The translations under genes and the position numbers were made by a program. The notes under the pieces were generated by a model. It saw only the letters and a list, made by a program, of their open reading frames with translations. It was not told the origin of the DNA and did no database searches. From Paracraurococcus sp049315625 (GTDB lineage: Bacteria > Pseudomonadota > Alphaproteobacteria > Acetobacterales > Acetobacteraceae): a stretch of 10,341 nucleotides of DNA. Positions 1 to 6,489 of the stretch are shown piece by piece (the stretch's first letter is position 1; each line of letters begins with the position of its first letter). The DNA lies in contig JBMOJU010000181.1 of assembly GCA_049315625.1 (NCBI GenBank), positions 1-10,341 of the forward strand. Reading direction: 5' to 3'.

Positions 1-25
1 AGCCCTTCCTCTGCCAGAAGACCTA

Positions 26-1267
26 CTACGGGCGCAGCATCGGCCCGAAGGCCATGGCGCCGATCAATGGTGCCGCCAGCGGCAGGGTGGCGGTGTTGAA
101 GAAGGGCGGCCCGACCGAGATCTTCTCCTTCAGGATCAGGTCGGCGAACATCGGATACAGCGTGCCGACCAGCACCACGGCCGCGATCGAGCAGAGCAGC
201 AGGTTGTTCAGCACCAGCGCGCCCTCGCGCGACAGCGGCGCGAACACGCCGGTCGGCGTCAGCGCCGCGGCGCGCCAGGCGAAGAGCACGAAGCCGCCGC
301 CGATGAAGATGCCGAGCAGGGCTAGGATGAAGACGCCGCGTTCGGGGTCGTTGGCGAAGGCGTGTACGCTGGTCAGCACGCCGGAGCGCACCAGGAAGGT
401 GCCGAGCAGGCTCATCCCGAAGGCCAGCAAAGCGAGGAAGACGGTCCAGGTCTTCAGCGCCTCCCGCTTCTCGACCACGATGGCGCTGTGCAGCAGGGCG
501 CAGCCGGCCAGCCAGGGGAGGAGCGAGGCGTTCTCCACCGGGTCCCAGAACCAGTAGCCGCCCCAGCCGAGCTCGTAATAGGCCCACCAGGACCCCAGCG
601 CGATGCCGAGCGTCAGGAACGACCAGGCCGCCAGCGCCCAGGGGCGGACCCAGCGGCCCCAGGCGGCGTCCACCCGGCCCTCGATCAGCGCGGCGATGGC
701 GAAGGCGTAGGTGACGGCGAAGCCGACATAGCCGAGGTAGAGCAGCGGCGGGTGGAAGGCGAGGCCGGGGTCCTGCAGGATCGGGTTCAGCCCCTGGCCA
801 TCCGCCGGCGGCGGCCAGACCCGGTCGAAGGGGTTCGACGTCGCCAGGATGAAGCCGAGGAAGCCGGCGGCGATCAAGGCGAGGATCGCCAGGACGCGCG
901 CCTGCAGGGCGGAGGGCAGGTTGGTGCCGAAGCCGGCCACCGCGCCGCCGCAGAGTGCCAGGATCAGCACCCAGAGGATCATCGAGCCCTCATGGCTCGC
1001 CCAGGTGCCGCTGATCTTGTAGAGCCAGGGCTTCGCCGAATGGCTGTTCTGCACGACGTTCGCCACGGTGGTGTCGTTCATCAGGAACGACCAGACGAGG
1101 CAGAGGAAGGCCGCGCCCACGGCGATCAGGATGCCGCCGGCGATTGGCGCGGTGGCGGCCATCAGGCGCGGCTCCGCCCGCTGCGCGCCGATCAGGCCGA
1201 GGCCGACCTGTAGCAGCGCGAGGGCGAGGGCCAGAGCGAGGGCGAAGTGGCCGAGTTCGGGGATCAC
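26..1267 (-). CDS. ccmF: Cytochrome c heme lyase subunit CcmF, C-terminally truncated
   Basis: This is the core of the system I heme lyase, an inner-membrane protein that takes heme from holo-CcmE and, with CcmH, attaches it to apocytochrome c in the periplasm. Visible hallmarks are FHPPLLYLGY with His172, the tryptophan-rich WWD segment at about residues 228-247 (GWGGYWFWDPVENAS), His260 in the next membrane segment, and FLVRSGVLTSVHAF with His302. By family knowledge these match the E. coli periplasmic heme ligands His173 and His303 and the heme b ligand His261. Translation starts at GTG (1265-1267), overlapping the ccmE stop as GTGA. The frame ends after VGPPFFN...GPMLRP at two adjacent TAG codons (26-28, 23-25). 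Family members are about 650 residues, so roughly 240 are missing, including the second heme b ligand (E. coli His491) and the last membrane segments. Identity is certain; whether the break is biological or an assembly artefact is not. Confidence 0.93.
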   Translation of the reverse strand: MIPELGHFALALALALALLQVGLGLIGAQRAEPRLMAATAPIAGGILIAVGAAFLCLVWSFLMNDTTVANVVQNSHSAKPWLYKISGTWASHEGSMILWVLILALCGGAVAGFGTNLPSALQARVLAILALIAAGFLGFILATSNPFDRVWPPPADGQGLNPILQDPGLAFHPPLLYLGYVGFAVTYAFAIAALIEGRVDAAWGRWVRPWALAAWSFLTLGIALGSWWAYYELGWGGYWFWDPVENASLLPWLAGCALLHSAIVVEKREALKTWTVFLALLAFGMSLLGTFLVRSGVLTSVHAFANDPERGVFILALLGIFIGGGFVLFAWRAAALTPTGVFAPLSREGALVLNNLLLCSIAAVVLVGTLYPMFADLILKEKISVGPPFFNTATLPLAAPLIGAMAFGPMLRP

Positions 1268-1785
1268 GACCCGCTCCGCCCCGCCGGCGCCTTGCCCGGC
1301 TCAAGCGTGTTCCAGGTCGCCGCGGGCGGCGCGCCACCCTCCTTCGGGTTCCAGTGGCCGGTCTTCTTCAGCGCCTCCGCCACCTCCGGCGGCATGTAGG
1401 TCTCGTCGTGCCGGGCCAGCACTTCGCTGGCGCGGAACACGCCGTCCGGACCCAGCGTGCCCAGCGTGACCACGCCCTGGCCCTCGCGGAACAGGTCGGG
1501 CAGCACGCCGGCATAGGCGACCGTCACCGCATTCGGCCCGTCCGTCACCTTGAAGCGCACATCGGGTTTGCCGTCCGTGCCCATCTGCCTGGTCACGCTG
1601 CCGGCCTCCACCAGCCCGCCAAGCCGGAAGGCGCGGCCCGGCGGCGGCGCTTCCCGCGCGAGGTCGGAGGGCGAGCGGAAGAACACCAGATTGTCCTGGA
1701 AGGCGGTGAGGGTCAGGGCGGTGGCACTGCCGAGGCCGAGGCCACACAGCAGCAGCACCCAGAGCCGCCGGCGTTTCCGTGTCAT
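1264..1785 (-). CDS. ccmE: Cytochrome c maturation heme chaperone CcmE
   Basis: CcmE is a membrane-anchored periplasmic chaperone that binds heme covalently and passes it from CcmC/CcmD to CcmF/CcmH. The 173-residue product is of normal family length. It has a basic N-terminus (MTRKRRR), one membrane anchor at about residues 8-28, then the beta-barrel domain with FRLGGLVEAGSV near residue 53 and RFKVTDG near 77. The heme-attachment motif LARHDETYMPPEV follows, with His126 and Tyr130 equivalent to E. coli His130 and Tyr134. The C-terminal tail is Pro/Gly-rich and probably flexible. The ATG at 1783-1785 overlaps the ccmD stop as ATGA, and its own TGA overlaps the ccmF GTG, which suggests translational coupling. 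The HxxxY motif marks this as the classical histidine type rather than the cysteine variant. Confidence 0.97.
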   Translation of the reverse strand: MTRKRRRLWVLLLCGLGLGSATALTLTAFQDNLVFFRSPSDLAREAPPPGRAFRLGGLVEAGSVTRQMGTDGKPDVRFKVTDGPNAVTVAYAGVLPDLFREGQGVVTLGTLGPDGVFRASEVLARHDETYMPPEVAEALKKTGHWNPKEGGAPPAATWNTLEPGKAPAGRSGS

Positions 1786-1949
1786 GTCCTGTCCTGCATC
1801 CGATCCTGGTCCCGGCGGGCCCGTGGGTCGAGCGCATCCAGCCGCCGCCGCGCCACGCCGAGCCGCAGCAGCGTCGCCACCGCCAGCGCGAGGAAGCCGC
1901 CCAGCACCAGCGCGTAGCTGGCGGTCACATGGGCCCAGTGCAATGTCAC
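1782..1949 (-). CDS. ccmD: Small heme exporter subunit CcmD (GTG start, 55 aa)
   Basis: I translated this gene by hand from the gap between ccmC and ccmE. GTG at 1947-1949 opens a 55-codon frame ending in TGA at 1782-1784, which overlaps the ccmE ATG. The product begins MTLHWAHVTASYALVLGG, has a single membrane segment at about residues 11-30, then the basic stretch RLGVARRRLDAL and a charged tail. A short N-terminus with His/Trp, one membrane helix and an Arg-rich RRxLxxL cytoplasmic end is the usual CcmD layout. CcmD is known to help release holo-CcmE from the CcmABC complex. A GGAGG sequence inside the end of ccmC lies about 10 nt upstream of the GTG and supports this start. Position between ccmC and ccmE is the usual one for ccmD. 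The small size limits certainty. Confidence 0.9.
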   Translation of the reverse strand: MTLHWAHVTASYALVLGGFLALAVATLLRLGVARRRLDALDPRARRDQDRMQDRT

Positions 1950-1950
1950 G

Positions 1951-2751
1951 CTAGGGTGCCTCCGCCCGCCGCGCCGCGGCGAGTTGCAGCGCGCGGATCC
2001 GCCGTTCCATCACCGCCGCCCGGGTCCGCGCGAGCACCAGCGCGGCGAAGGCGAGCGTGAAGCCGAGCGCGCAGACCAGCAGCGGGTAGAGGATATCGAC
2101 GTGCAGCGACGGCGCGTTGAGCTTGGTCACGCTGGCCGGCTGGTGCAGCGTGTTCCACCATTCGACGCTGAACTTGACGATCGGCAGGTTCACCGCGCCG
2201 ATCAGCGCCAGGATCGCGCCCATCCGCGCGCCGCGCTCGGCATCGTCGAAGGCGCGGACCAGCGCGGCATGGCCGAGCCAGAGGAAGAACAGCACCAGGA
2301 CGCTGGTCAGCCGCGCATCCCAGACCCACCAGGTCCCCCACATCGGCTTGCCCCAGAGGCTGCCGGTGGCCAGGCAGAGCGCGGTGACCGCGGCGCCGAC
2401 CGGCGACAGCTCCCGGCAGGCGAGGTCGGCCAGCGGATGCCGCCAGACGAGCGACAGAATTGAGCCTATCGCGAGGCCGAGATAGCCGGACATCGCCAGC
2501 CAGGCCATCGGTACATGGATATAGAGGATCCGCACCGTCTCGCCCTGCTGCCAATCGGGCGGGGAGAACCACAGCCCCCAGGGCAGGCCGATGGCCAACA
2601 CCAGCAGCGCCGCCCCGGTCAGCCAGGGCTGCACCCGGCCGGCGAGGCGGAGGAACCGCCCGGGATTGGCGAATCGATGCAGGCTGCCGCCGCGCGGCGC
2701 AGCAGGGGCGGCCAAGTTTGGCCCGAGGGAGCGTGTTTCGGCGGTTTCCAC
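1951..2751 (-). CDS. ccmC: Heme transporter/handling protein CcmC
   Basis: CcmC is an inner-membrane protein with six transmembrane helices that presents heme to CcmE on the periplasmic side. The 266-residue frame contains ILYIHVPMAW with His79, the WWD signature GKPMWGTWWVWDARLTS at about 134-150, and VEWWNTLHQ with His203. By family knowledge these match E. coli His60, the WWD domain and His184. Hydrophobic segments lie near residues 43-61, 80-102, 116-131, 150-168, 177-193 and 221-241. I used the GTG at 2749-2751, which lacks a clear Shine-Dalgarno sequence. The first 24 residues are Ala/Pro/Gly-rich and extend beyond the conserved-looking HRFANPGRFLRLA, so the true start may be further in. 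The stop is 1 nt before the ccmD GTG. No ccmA or ccmB precedes it, as the upstream DNA carries a divergent gene. Confidence 0.96.
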   Translation of the reverse strand: METAETRSLGPNLAAPAAPRGGSLHRFANPGRFLRLAGRVQPWLTGAALLVLAIGLPWGLWFSPPDWQQGETVRILYIHVPMAWLAMSGYLGLAIGSILSLVWRHPLADLACRELSPVGAAVTALCLATGSLWGKPMWGTWWVWDARLTSVLVLFFLWLGHAALVRAFDDAERGARMGAILALIGAVNLPIVKFSVEWWNTLHQPASVTKLNAPSLHVDILYPLLVCALGFTLAFAALVLARTRAAVMERRIRALQLAAARRAEAP

Positions 2752-2835
2752 GCGGCTACCCTAGGCCGGGAACGCCGCGGATTGAAGCGCCCACCGGCGC
2801 GGTTACTCTGCGAAACGGAAGCGGTGGGGGAATCG
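2752..2835. promoter_or_regulatory. Divergent intergenic region between ccmC and the EVE gene
   Basis: These 84 nt must hold the leader of the plus-strand EVE/GFA pair and probably the ccm promoter. On the plus strand TTGAAG (2782-2787) and TACTCT (2804-2809) are 16 nt apart, a weak sigma-70-like match (4 of 6 and 3 of 6 consensus bases). It would start transcription about 20 nt before the EVE ATG. A G-rich stretch at 2826-2830 is the likely ribosome binding site for that ATG. I see no convincing promoter on the minus strand. The assignment is inferred from gene orientation more than from motifs. Confidence 0.35.
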
Positions 2836-3252
2836 ATGGCGCATTGGCTGGTGAAGAGCGAACCGGATGCCTTCTCCTGGGACCAGCAGGTGCAGAACGG
2901 CACCGAGCCCTGGACCGGGGTGCGCAACGCCCTCGCCTCGAACAACCTGAAGGCCATGAAGCGGGGCGACCGCGCCTTCTTCTACCACTCCAACATCGGC
3001 AAGGAGATCGTCGGCGTGGTCGAGGTGGCGCGCGAGGCCTACCCCGACCCGACCGACGAGACCGGGCGCTGGGTCTGCGTCGACATGAAGGCGCTCGGGC
3101 CCATGCCGAAGCCGGTGACGCTGGCGGCGATCAAGGCCGACCCGGAATTCGCCGATCTCGCTTTGGTGCGGATGTCGCGGCTCTCGGTCTCCCCGGTGAG
3201 CGAGGCGCATTGGGCGAAGCTGTGCAAGATGGGGGGCTGGAAACGGAAATAG
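2836..3252 (+). CDS. EVE domain-containing protein
   Basis: A 138-residue single-domain protein of the EVE family, a PUA/YTH-related fold that binds modified nucleobases; the human relative is THYN1. Visible family features are the start MAHWLVKSEPDAFSW (family consensus close to WLxKSEPxxYSxxdL), TGVRNALASNNLKAMKRGDRAFFYHS at residues 27-52 and GVVEVAREAYPD at 60-71, with AHWAKLCKMGGW near the C-terminus. The ATG at 2836 follows a G-rich Shine-Dalgarno-like run. The frame is open further upstream, but that stretch lies antisense to ccmC and does not resemble the family. A GFA-type gene follows after 9 nt, suggesting co-transcription. A cytoplasmic location is expected because there is no signal or membrane segment. 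Family membership is firm; the actual ligand (modified DNA or RNA base) cannot be read from the sequence. Confidence 0.93.
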   Translation: MAHWLVKSEPDAFSWDQQVQNGTEPWTGVRNALASNNLKAMKRGDRAFFYHSNIGKEIVGVVEVAREAYPDPTDETGRWVCVDMKALGPMPKPVTLAAIKADPEFADLALVRMSRLSVSPVSEAHWAKLCKMGGWKRK

Positions 3253-3261
3253 GGGTGGGCG

Positions 3262-3759
3262 ATGCGGCTCGATGGCTCCTGCCACTGCGGCACGGTGAAG
3301 TTCCGGGTGGAGAGCCCGCACCCCTACCCCTACCAGCGCTGCTATTGCTCCATCTGCCGCAAGACCCAGGGTGGTGGTGGCTACGCCATCAACCTCGGCG
3401 CCGACAGTGACTCGCTGCGGGTGACGGGCGGCCAGCACATCACCGTCTACCATGCCCGGCTGAAGGAGCCCGGGGATGCCCGCGCCCATCGCTCCCCGGG
3501 GGAGCGGCATTTCTGCAGCCGCTGCGGCAGCGGCCTTTGGCTCTACGACGAACGCTGGCCGGAGCTGGTGCACCCCTTCGCCTCGGCGATCGACACGCCG
3601 CTGCCGGCGGCGCCGGAGTCGACCCACATCATGCTGGAGTACAAGGCGCCCTGGGTGGCGGTGGAGGCCGGCCCGAAGGATCGATGCTTCGACCGCTACC
3701 CGGAGGAAAGCATCGCCGACTGGCACGCGCGGCTGGGCCTCGCCGAGCCGCCGGGCTGA
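3262..3759 (+). CDS. GFA/CENP-V domain zinc-binding protein
   Basis: A 165-residue protein with the GFA (glutathione-dependent formaldehyde-activating enzyme-like, CENP-V) fold. The zinc ligands are visible as GSCHCG (Cys7, Cys9), RCYCSICRK (Cys27, Cys29, Cys32) and HFCSRCGSGLW (Cys85, Cys88), the usual CxC...CxxC...CxxC arrangement. The core is followed by LEYKAPWV and a C-terminal DWHARLGL helix that many longer GFA-family proteins share. The ATG at 3262 is 9 nt past the EVE stop and has a G-rich sequence just before it, so the two genes probably share a transcript. The family is large and mostly uncharacterised. The founding member was first described as condensing formaldehyde with glutathione, but the fold alone does not show that activity here. 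The gene ends 10 nt from the stop of the convergent solute-binding protein gene. Confidence 0.9.
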   Translation: MRLDGSCHCGTVKFRVESPHPYPYQRCYCSICRKTQGGGGYAINLGADSDSLRVTGGQHITVYHARLKEPGDARAHRSPGERHFCSRCGSGLWLYDERWPELVHPFASAIDTPLPAAPESTHIMLEYKAPWVAVEAGPKDRCFDRYPEESIADWHARLGLAEPPG

Positions 3760-3769
3760 CGCCGCCGGC

Positions 3770-5347
3770 TCAGCCCCGCCGCACGCCCCAGGCCAGCGGC
3801 GCCGGCGCGCGGACGAAGCCGGTCAGTTCCTTCCGGTAGGCTGCCGGCTGGCGGTAATGGCCGAGCGGCCAGTAGGGCGTGTCCTCGAAGGCCTGTTCCT
3901 GGATCTCCCGGCAGATCGCCTGCTGCGCCGCCAAATCCGGCGCGGCGAACCAGGCCTCGCGCAGCGCCTCAATCCGGGGGCTGCCCGGCCAGCCGAACCA
4001 GGTGCCGCTGAGGCCGGAGGCGCGCAGCACGTGGTTCGCCGCCGGGTTCAGCGTATCGGCGCCGGTGATGTTGCTGATGAAGAGGCTCCAGCCGCCCTTC
4101 TCCACCGGCTCCCGGCTCGCCCGCCGCTGCACCACCGTGCCCCAGTCGGTCGCCACCAGCTCGGCATTCACGCCGAGCCGCTTCAGCAGGTCGTGCACCA
4201 CTTTGCCGGCGGCGACCTGGCTCGGGTTGTCGGTCGCCATCAGCTGCCCCACGCGTTCGCCCCTGTAGCCGCTGGCAGCGATCGCCCGGCGCGCGGCCTC
4301 CAGGTCGCGCGGCGCGGTGAGGCGCGCCATGCCGGCCTCGCTCGCCAGCGGCGTGCCGGGGGTGAAGAAGCCCATCCGGTCGGTCCAGGTGCTGCTGTCC
4401 GTGCCGACCACCGCGGTCATGACATCGGTCTGGCTGATGGCGGGCCAGAGCGCGCGGCGGAAGGCCGGGTTGTCGAAGGGCGGATGCAGGTGGTTGGGGC
4501 GCAGCACGGTGACGTAGCCGAAATTGTCCAGCTCCCGCACCACCACGTTGCGGTTGCGCTGCAATGGCGGCAGCAGGTCGTTCGGCGGGTTCTCCCACCA
4601 GTCGACCTCGCCCGATTGCAGCGCCGCCGCGGCGGTGCCGGGGTCGGGCATGATCACCCATTCGAAGCGGGCGAAATGCACCGGCTTGCCGCCGCCCAGC
4701 ATGTCGGGTGGCTCCGGCCGCGGCTGGTAGCCTTCGAACCGTTCATAGACGGCGCGTGAGCCGGGCAGCCATTCGTCGCGGCGGAAGCGGAAGGGGCCGG
4801 AGCCGACCGGGTCGGTCACCGCGGTGAAGGCATCCGTCGCGGCGATGCGTTCCGGCATGACGAAGCACGGGGCCAGCTTGGCGATGGCATCCAGCAGCAG
4901 CGGGAAGGGCCGGTGGAGGCGGATCACCAGCCTCGCATCGTCGGGCGCCGAGACCTCCGCCATCGCTTGCCACAGCGTCTGGCCGAAGCCGTCCCGCTTC
5001 GCCCAGCGCGCCAGGCTGGCGGCGGCGTCGCGGGCGCGGACCGGCTCGCCATCATGGAAGCGGAGGCCGGGGCGCAAGGTGATGGTCCAGCGCAGGCCGT
5101 CGTCCTCGACCACATGGCCGGCGGCCATCTGCGGCTTCGGCACCAGGTCGGCGCCGATCGAGTACAGCGTGTCGTACACCGCATAGGCGTGGAAGCGGGT
5201 GATCCAGGCGGTGGTCCAGACCGGATCGAGGCTGGTCAGGCTGGCATGCGGGACGAAGCGCAGCGTCTTCGCGCGGGCATCCTGGCCGAGCGCCGGCGCG
5301 GCGAGCAGCGCGGCGGGTGTCATCAGGAAGGGGCGGCGGCGGAGCAT
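3770..5347 (-). CDS. ABC transporter family 5 (peptide-type) solute-binding protein
   Basis: A 525-residue periplasmic binding protein of the SBP_bac_5 family, which captures oligopeptides, nickel complexes, glycosides or other small molecules for ABC importers. Family features are SLDPVWTTAWITRFHAYAVY near 39-58, LRPGLRFHDGEPVRARD at 91-107 and the signature DPVGSGPFRF at 179-188. The N-terminus MLRRRPFLMTPAALLAAPALG resembles a twin-arginine signal (RRPFL, residues 4-8) with likely cleavage near residue 21. I chose ATG 5345-5347 because GGGAGGGA lies 8 nt upstream and the signal peptide begins there. The frame is open for another 112 codons upstream, but that sequence is antisense to the neighbouring gene and lacks a signal. 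No permease or ATPase gene is adjacent, so it is an orphan binding protein here. The substrate cannot be predicted. Confidence 0.93.
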   Translation of the reverse strand: MLRRRPFLMTPAALLAAPALGQDARAKTLRFVPHASLTSLDPVWTTAWITRFHAYAVYDTLYSIGADLVPKPQMAAGHVVEDDGLRWTITLRPGLRFHDGEPVRARDAAASLARWAKRDGFGQTLWQAMAEVSAPDDARLVIRLHRPFPLLLDAIAKLAPCFVMPERIAATDAFTAVTDPVGSGPFRFRRDEWLPGSRAVYERFEGYQPRPEPPDMLGGGKPVHFARFEWVIMPDPGTAAAALQSGEVDWWENPPNDLLPPLQRNRNVVVRELDNFGYVTVLRPNHLHPPFDNPAFRRALWPAISQTDVMTAVVGTDSSTWTDRMGFFTPGTPLASEAGMARLTAPRDLEAARRAIAASGYRGERVGQLMATDNPSQVAAGKVVHDLLKRLGVNAELVATDWGTVVQRRASREPVEKGGWSLFISNITGADTLNPAANHVLRASGLSGTWFGWPGSPRIEALREAWFAAPDLAAQQAICREIQEQAFEDTPYWPLGHYRQPAAYRKELTGFVRAPAPLAWGVRRG

Positions 5348-5432
5348 GGGTCTGGTCCCTCCCGACGGCGGCGGGTGCTGCGCCCATGCCATCCGCATGC
5401 CAGGATGCGGCAAAATCCCGGGAGGAACCACC
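5348..5432. promoter_or_regulatory. Shared divergent promoter region of the two solute-binding protein genes
   Basis: These 85 nt separate the start codons of two divergently transcribed solute-binding protein genes and must contain both promoters unless they lie inside the coding regions. Both ribosome binding sites are clear: TCCCTCCC at 5356-5363 (GGGAGGGA on the minus strand) and GGAGGA at 5421-5426. Between them is a perfect 6-bp inverted repeat, CCGCAT (5393-5398) and ATGCGG (5405-5410), separated by 6 nt. That is a reasonable operator candidate for a dimeric regulator. I see no good -35/-10 pair, and no regulator gene is next to it. Confidence 0.4.
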
Positions 5433-6404
5433 ATGCATCGTCGCACCCTGTTGGCCGCCAGCCTGGCCGCGCCATCGCTGGCCCCGCGCGGCCTCCGCGC
5501 CCAGCCGGCCTGGCCGGCCGACAGGCCGGTCGAGATCATCGTGCCCTTCCCGCCCGGCGGCGGGGTCGACATCCTCGCCCGGCTGGTGCTCCCGGTGGTG
5601 GCGGAACGCATCCCCGGGATGCGCGGCATCGTCACCAACCGCCCCGGCGCCGCCGGGCAGATCGGGCTGGAGGCGGTGTTCAACGCGGCACCCGATGGCT
5701 ACACGCTGGGCGCCACCACCATGCCGGCGCATAGCGGCATCCCGCTGGAACGGCCGGCGCGGTACCGGCCGCTGGACTTCACCTTCCTCGCCAACATCGT
5801 CGAGGATCCGAACTGCATCTATGTCCGCACCGACAGCCCGCTGCGGAATCTGGCCGACCTCGTCGCCCAGTCTAAGGCGAAGCCCGGCGGCATCGACTAC
5901 GGCACCACCGGCATCGGCAGCGACGACCACATCCTGATGCTGGAATTCGAGGCCGCGGCGAAGCTGCCGCCGCTGACCCATGTGCCCTTCGCCGGCTCGG
6001 CGCCGCTGATCCCGCAACTGCTCGGCGGGCATATCGCCGCCGGCGTCGGCAACACGACGGAGCTCGTCACCCTGTCGCGCGAGGGCAAATTGCGCGGCCT
6101 GGCCATCGCCGCGACGGCGCGGGCGGCCGACCTGCCCGACCTGCCGACCTTCCGCGAGCTGGGCTACGACGTGGTGGCCGCCGCGGCGCGCGGCATCGTC
6201 GGCCCGCCGGGGATGCCGCCGGCGATCACCGCCCGGCTGGAGGGCGCCTTCCGCGAGGCGCTGGCCGACCCCGCCTTCAAGGCGGAGATGGCGCGGCAAT
6301 TCATGCCGATGCGGCCGCTGATCGGCGCCGACTACAGGGCGGAGGCGGCGCGGGTGGATGCGGTGTTGCAGGAGCTGTGGAAGGTGCGGCCCTGGAAGGG
6401 GTGA
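5433..6404 (+). CDS. Bug/TctC-family tripartite tricarboxylate transporter solute-binding protein
   Basis: A 323-residue periplasmic binding protein of the Bug (TctC) family, which binds carboxylates and other small organic compounds for TTT transporters or acts as a sensor. Diagnostic motifs are RPVEIIVPFPPGGGVDILAR (31-50, with the substrate-contact Asp46), NRPGAAGQIG (69-78), APDGYTLG (86-93), YGTTGIGSDDH (156-166) and THVPFAGSAPLIPQLLGG (182-199). The N-terminus MHRRTLLAASLAAPSLA is a signal peptide with an RRTLL twin-arginine-like core, probably cleaved around LRAQ at 21-24. ATG 5433 is preceded by GGAGGA 6 nt upstream. No tctA/tctB membrane genes are adjacent, which is common for Bug proteins in species with many copies. 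A GMC oxidoreductase gene follows 128 nt downstream in the same direction. The substrate is unknown. Confidence 0.94.
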   Translation: MHRRTLLAASLAAPSLAPRGLRAQPAWPADRPVEIIVPFPPGGGVDILARLVLPVVAERIPGMRGIVTNRPGAAGQIGLEAVFNAAPDGYTLGATTMPAHSGIPLERPARYRPLDFTFLANIVEDPNCIYVRTDSPLRNLADLVAQSKAKPGGIDYGTTGIGSDDHILMLEFEAAAKLPPLTHVPFAGSAPLIPQLLGGHIAAGVGNTTELVTLSREGKLRGLAIAATARAADLPDLPTFRELGYDVVAAAARGIVGPPGMPPAITARLEGAFREALADPAFKAEMARQFMPMRPLIGADYRAEAARVDAVLQELWKVRPWKG

Positions 6405-6426
6405 GGGGGGCATGACGGCGCGCCGG

Positions 6427-6489
6427 TCCACCCCCACCCTGGCCCTCCCCCGCCCGCGGGGGCGGGAGTCCCTGGCTGGACGGTGGGGG
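6427..6489. repeat. GC-rich palindromic intergenic element (REP-like or terminator)
   Basis: The gap between the Bug and GMC genes contains overlapping inverted repeats. The outer pair is CCCCCACC (6431-6438) with GGTGGGGG (6482-6489). An inner pair is CTCCC (6445-6449) with GGGAG (6464-6468), around an extremely GC-rich core. GTCCA (6426-6430 area) and TGGAC (6477-6481) are also complementary but do not nest with the outer pair. No T-run follows, so a classical intrinsic terminator is doubtful. The string CCACCCTGGCCCTCCCCC resembles palindromic intergenic repeats I associate with alphaproteobacterial genomes, but repetition cannot be shown from one copy. Confidence 0.4.

Noticed and set aside
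362..1213. Long plus-strand open frame antisense to ccmF
   Set aside because: Its composition (many Gly, Ala, Arg, Gln, Glu repeats) is what a high-GC antisense frame gives, and the opposite strand carries an unmistakable CcmF.
1210..1250. Short GCGAGG-type repeats in the 5' end of ccmF
   Set aside because: They encode the alternating Leu-Ala of the first membrane helix (HFALALALALALL) and need no other explanation.
2515..2835. Upstream extension of the EVE gene into the ccmC region
   Set aside because: The extension is antisense to ccmC and the EVE family starts at MAHWLVKSEP-like sequence.
2803..3726. 307-codon minus-strand frame opposite the EVE and GFA genes
   Set aside because: It covers two recognisable plus-strand genes, has no family-like motifs and is His/Arg/Ala-rich as expected for a shadow frame.
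3476..4759. 427-codon plus-strand frame opposite the family 5 binding protein
   Set aside because: The minus strand encodes a clear SBP_bac_5 protein; the antisense product has no recognisable domain.
5348..5683. 112-codon N-terminal extension of the family 5 binding protein
   Set aside because: It would bury the signal peptide and overlap the Bug gene; the ATG at 5347 has a strong ribosome binding site and begins the signal.
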